Source of the DNA: Leptotrichia sp. HSP-536
GTDB taxonomy: Bacteria; Fusobacteriota; Fusobacteriia; Fusobacteriales; Leptotrichiaceae
Direction: 5' to 3'
Assembly (NCBI RefSeq): GCF_041199985.1
Contig: NZ_CP165647.1
Span: forward strand, 1,426,001 to 1,490,000
DNA length: 64,000 bases
Under the pieces are notes generated by a model. That model was not told the DNA's origin, made no database searches, and saw only the letters and a program-made list of their open reading frames with translations. Below, one piece after another: positions 61,873 to 64,000 of the stretch. The position numbers and the translations under genes are program-made. Positions within the stretch are counted from its first letter, which is position 1, and each line of letters starts with the position of its first letter.

Positions 61873-62724
61873 ATGTTAAAATTTGAGAAGTATCAGGGTG
61901 CAGGAAATGATTTTGTTATTGTTGCAGAAAAGGACTTGATTGAAAAGGGGATACCCGAATATGGGGAATTTGCAAGTCAGATTTGCGATAGACATTATGG
62001 AGTAGGTGCGGATGGGCTGATTATTTTGAAATATGTGGCAAGCATGCCATTTATGTTTTTCTTTAATGCAGATGGAAGTCAGGCACCAATGTGTGGAAAT
62101 GGGATAAGATGTTTTTCTAACTATCTTGTAAATAATCATTTGGTCGAAGGTAATGAATTTGTTGTAAAAACAGTTCCTGGGGATTTGACGATAAAAGTGA
62201 ATTATGATGAGGAAAAAGATGATTTTTCGGCTAGAGTAAATATGGGAAAACCTGTTTTTAATGTAAAAGAACTGATAAATACTGAAAAAGAGCAGTTTTT
62301 AAGAGAAAAAATCAACATTGACGGAAAAGAAATTGAGATTTCGTATATTTTTATGGGAACAGATCATTCTGTAATATTTGTAAATGATTTTAATGATTAC
62401 GATATTAATGAATTTGGTAAAAAAATTGAGAATTATACTGACTTGTTTCCGAAAAAAGTCAATGTGAACTTTGTGAAAGTGTACAACAGGGAACATATGG
62501 AAGTAATTACTTGGGAACGTGGGGCAGGAAGAACATTGGCTTGTGGGACAGGTGCAACTGCTTCGGCAGTACTAGCAAAAACTTTTGGATTTGTTGATAC
62601 AAAAGTGAACGTAAAAGTTCCAGGTGGACAGCTTGTTATTGAGTATGAAGGTGGAGAAAATGATGCCTTTATGACAGGGCCTAGTGAAAAAATTGCTGAG
62701 GGATTGTATAAATATCAAAGATAA
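61873..62724 (+). CDS. dapF: Diaminopimelate epimerase
   Basis: 283 residues. Both catalytic cysteines are in place: MCGNGIRCFSNYL and LACGTGATASAVLAK. YQGAGNDFVIV at the start and RHYGVGADGLIIL are typical. It interconverts LL- and meso-diaminopimelate without PLP, feeding both LysA and cell-wall synthesis. Ribosome site AAAGGGAG. It lies 64 bases after lysC. Confidence 0.95.
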   Translation: MLKFEKYQGAGNDFVIVAEKDLIEKGIPEYGEFASQICDRHYGVGADGLIILKYVASMPFMFFFNADGSQAPMCGNGIRCFSNYLVNNHLVEGNEFVVKTVPGDLTIKVNYDEEKDDFSARVNMGKPVFNVKELINTEKEQFLREKINIDGKEIEISYIFMGTDHSVIFVNDFNDYDINEFGKKIENYTDLFPKKVNVNFVKVYNREHMEVITWERGAGRTLACGTGATASAVLAKTFGFVDTKVNVKVPGGQLVIEYEGGENDAFMTGPSEKIAEGLYKYQR

Positions 62725-62851
62725 TAATTTCCATAGTTAATTAAAACCTATTTGAAAATGCCCAAATAATCATTTTTAGGTATATTTTAGTTAAATTTAG
62801 AAGTAAATAAAGTAAAAATAAAAAAATTAAGTAAGGGAAAGAAGGTATAAA

Positions 62852-63736
62852 ATGAAATTTGAAGGTTCATATGTAGCGTTAATTACGCCATTTAAAAACA
62901 ATGGGATGGAATTGGATGAGGATAAATTAAGAGAATTGGTAAATTACCACATTGAAAACGGAACATCTGGAATCGTACCTTGTGGAACGACTGGAGAAGC
63001 TCCAACTTTAACATTTGCAGAACATGAAAAAGTGATAAAAATTGTTGTGGAGGAAGTAAGGGGACGAATACAAGTAGTCGCTGGAGCAGGATCAAATAGC
63101 ACAACAAGAGCAATAGAACTTACAAAATATGCAAAAGAACTAGGAGCAGATGCAGCACTAAGCACTTGCCCATATTACAACAAACCTAGCCAAAGAGGGC
63201 TTTACGAACATTATAAAACAATTGCACAAGAAGCAAAATTTCCTATAATGCTTTACAACGTGCCGGGAAGAACAGGAACAAACATTGAAGCGGAAACAAT
63301 TGCAAAATTGGCTGAACTGCCTGAAATTGTAGCTGTAAAGGAAGCAACAGGAAGCCTTGAACAAATGATAAGAATTCAAGATTTATGCGGAGATAAAATC
63401 GAAATCTTGTCAGGAGAAGATCATCTAATTCTGCCAATGCTGTCAATTGGAGCAAAAGGAGTCGTTTCAGTAGTTGCTAACATAATGCCACAGGAAATGA
63501 GCGACTTAATCAGTTCATTCTTAAACAAGAACTTTGACAAGGCATTTGAACTGCATACAAAATTATACGATGTGAGCAGAAATATGTTTGTGGAAGGAAA
63601 TCCTGTAACTGTGAAAGCAGCTATGAAGATACTTGGAAAAATGGATAATGACATAGTGAGATTGCCATTAGTAGCGGCTGAGGCAGATACTTATGGTAAG
63701 TTGACAAAGGTATTTAAAGAAAAAGGAATCTTATAA
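62852..63736 (+). CDS. dapA: 4-hydroxy-tetrahydrodipicolinate synthase
   Basis: 294 residues, a class I aldolase barrel. VPCGTTGEAPTLTFAEHEKV binds pyruvate, YNVPGRTGTN has the catalytic Tyr, VAVKEATGSLEQM the Schiff-base Lys, and ILSGEDHLILPMLSIGAKG closes the barrel. It condenses pyruvate with aspartate semialdehyde. The 127-base gap after dapF holds no clear terminator, so it probably shares the lysine transcript. asd, dapB and the acyl or dehydrogenase branch are outside the window. Confidence 0.95.
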   Translation: MKFEGSYVALITPFKNNGMELDEDKLRELVNYHIENGTSGIVPCGTTGEAPTLTFAEHEKVIKIVVEEVRGRIQVVAGAGSNSTTRAIELTKYAKELGADAALSTCPYYNKPSQRGLYEHYKTIAQEAKFPIMLYNVPGRTGTNIEAETIAKLAELPEIVAVKEATGSLEQMIRIQDLCGDKIEILSGEDHLILPMLSIGAKGVVSVVANIMPQEMSDLISSFLNKNFDKAFELHTKLYDVSRNMFVEGNPVTVKAAMKILGKMDNDIVRLPLVAAEADTYGKLTKVFKEKGIL

Positions 63737-63773
63737 TTTTTTGTTTGTTGAAAAAATTTTTAGTTTATGAAAA

Positions 63774-63800
63774 GAGCTGGAGTAAAATCCAGTTTTTTTA
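63774..63800 (+). terminator. Intrinsic terminator of the lysine operon
   Basis: CTGGA and TCCAG pair around GTAAAA, extended by weaker pairs, followed by TTTTTTT; about 37 bases past dapA. Confidence 0.75.
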
Positions 63801-63831
63801 TTATTAATATTTGCTTTTTCAGACACGCCTT

Positions 63832-63950
63832 AATACTAAACCCCATTTGAAAAAAGAAATGATTTCCAATTTACTTTCTGACAAGGGGTCTTGACCCCTT
63901 GCTAAACGGAATTATAAAAATTCCATTGTTTTAATGGGGAATAATATTAA
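63832..63950. repeat. MITE-like intergenic repeat, copy C
   Basis: Begins AATACTAAACCCCATTTGAA and ends TTTTAATGGGGAATAATATT. Central perfect palindrome CAAGGGGTCTTGACCCCTTG at 63882-63901. About 120 bases and nearly identical to copy A for most of its length. Confidence 0.8.
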
Positions 63951-64000
63951 ATTTGGAAAATACTAAATAAAAAAAATGCCTTATTATAGACATTTTTAAT

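Noticed and set aside
60440..63654. Minus-strand frames across lysC, dapF and dapA
   Set aside because: Shadows of well-recognised plus-strand genes.

Overview
The window looks like a low-GC Gram-negative chromosome of the Fusobacteriota, most probably Leptotrichia or a close relative. This rests on the very AT-rich coding sequence, filamentous-haemagglutinin-type exoprotein remnants, an OmpA-domain protein, many short lipoproteins with an LNSC-type lipobox, and the style of the housekeeping proteins. The genus is an inference. No rRNA, tRNA or CRISPR array was recognised.

Region 1 (1-17.6 kb) is an accessory island. It opens with the tail of a GNAT acetyltransferase and a chimeric gene in which about 44 residues of a Panacea/SocA-type antitoxin run straight into the 3' part of a haemagglutinin/CdiA-like exoprotein. 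Behind it lie about 14 tandem modules. Each is a C-terminal tail fragment of an exoprotein, ending in a conserved LRERVGN-like tail, followed after 0-12 bases by a small lipoprotein gene. The tails are often 5'-truncated or frameshifted, while 11 of 13 recognisable lipoprotein genes are intact. The layout resembles orphan toxin-tail/immunity arrays of contact-dependent inhibition loci, but with lipoproteins in the immunity position. An IS5-like element and a relic of it sit inside the array.

Region 2 (17.6-23.9 kb) is a graveyard of accessory genes: a broken coiled-coil protein, a split YwqK/MORN-type protein, a frameshifted TPR lipoprotein, a PAAR-like (DUF4280-type) protein, and two internally deleted copies of one IS3-family element that lost complementary parts.

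Region 3 (23.9-45.2 kb) is mostly core. On the minus strand lie a PF04392-type ABC importer (ATPase, permease, two binding lipoproteins), an OmpA-domain protein, a polar amino-acid ABC importer whose two binding-protein genes are both frameshifted, polA and an ABC-F ATPase. On the plus strand lie a PHP phosphatase, a stray relative of the array lipoproteins, a NUDIX hydrolase, pfkA, pyk and recR. pfkA and pyk give the two committed glycolytic kinase steps.

Region 4 (45.4-56.8 kb) holds expanded paralogue families on the minus strand: three TPR proteins, a YefM-YoeB toxin-antitoxin pair with a recognisable promoter/operator, four secreted DUF4424/YARHG-like proteins, and a MATE transporter.

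Region 5 (56.8-64 kb) is a lysine-biosynthesis operon. A promoter, lysine riboswitch and intrinsic terminator are followed by a decayed DUF262/DUF1524 nuclease-like gene and then lysA, lysC, dapF and dapA, closing with a terminator. A roughly 120-bp MITE-like repeat occurs in three intergenic places (23.5, 37.5 and 63.8 kb).
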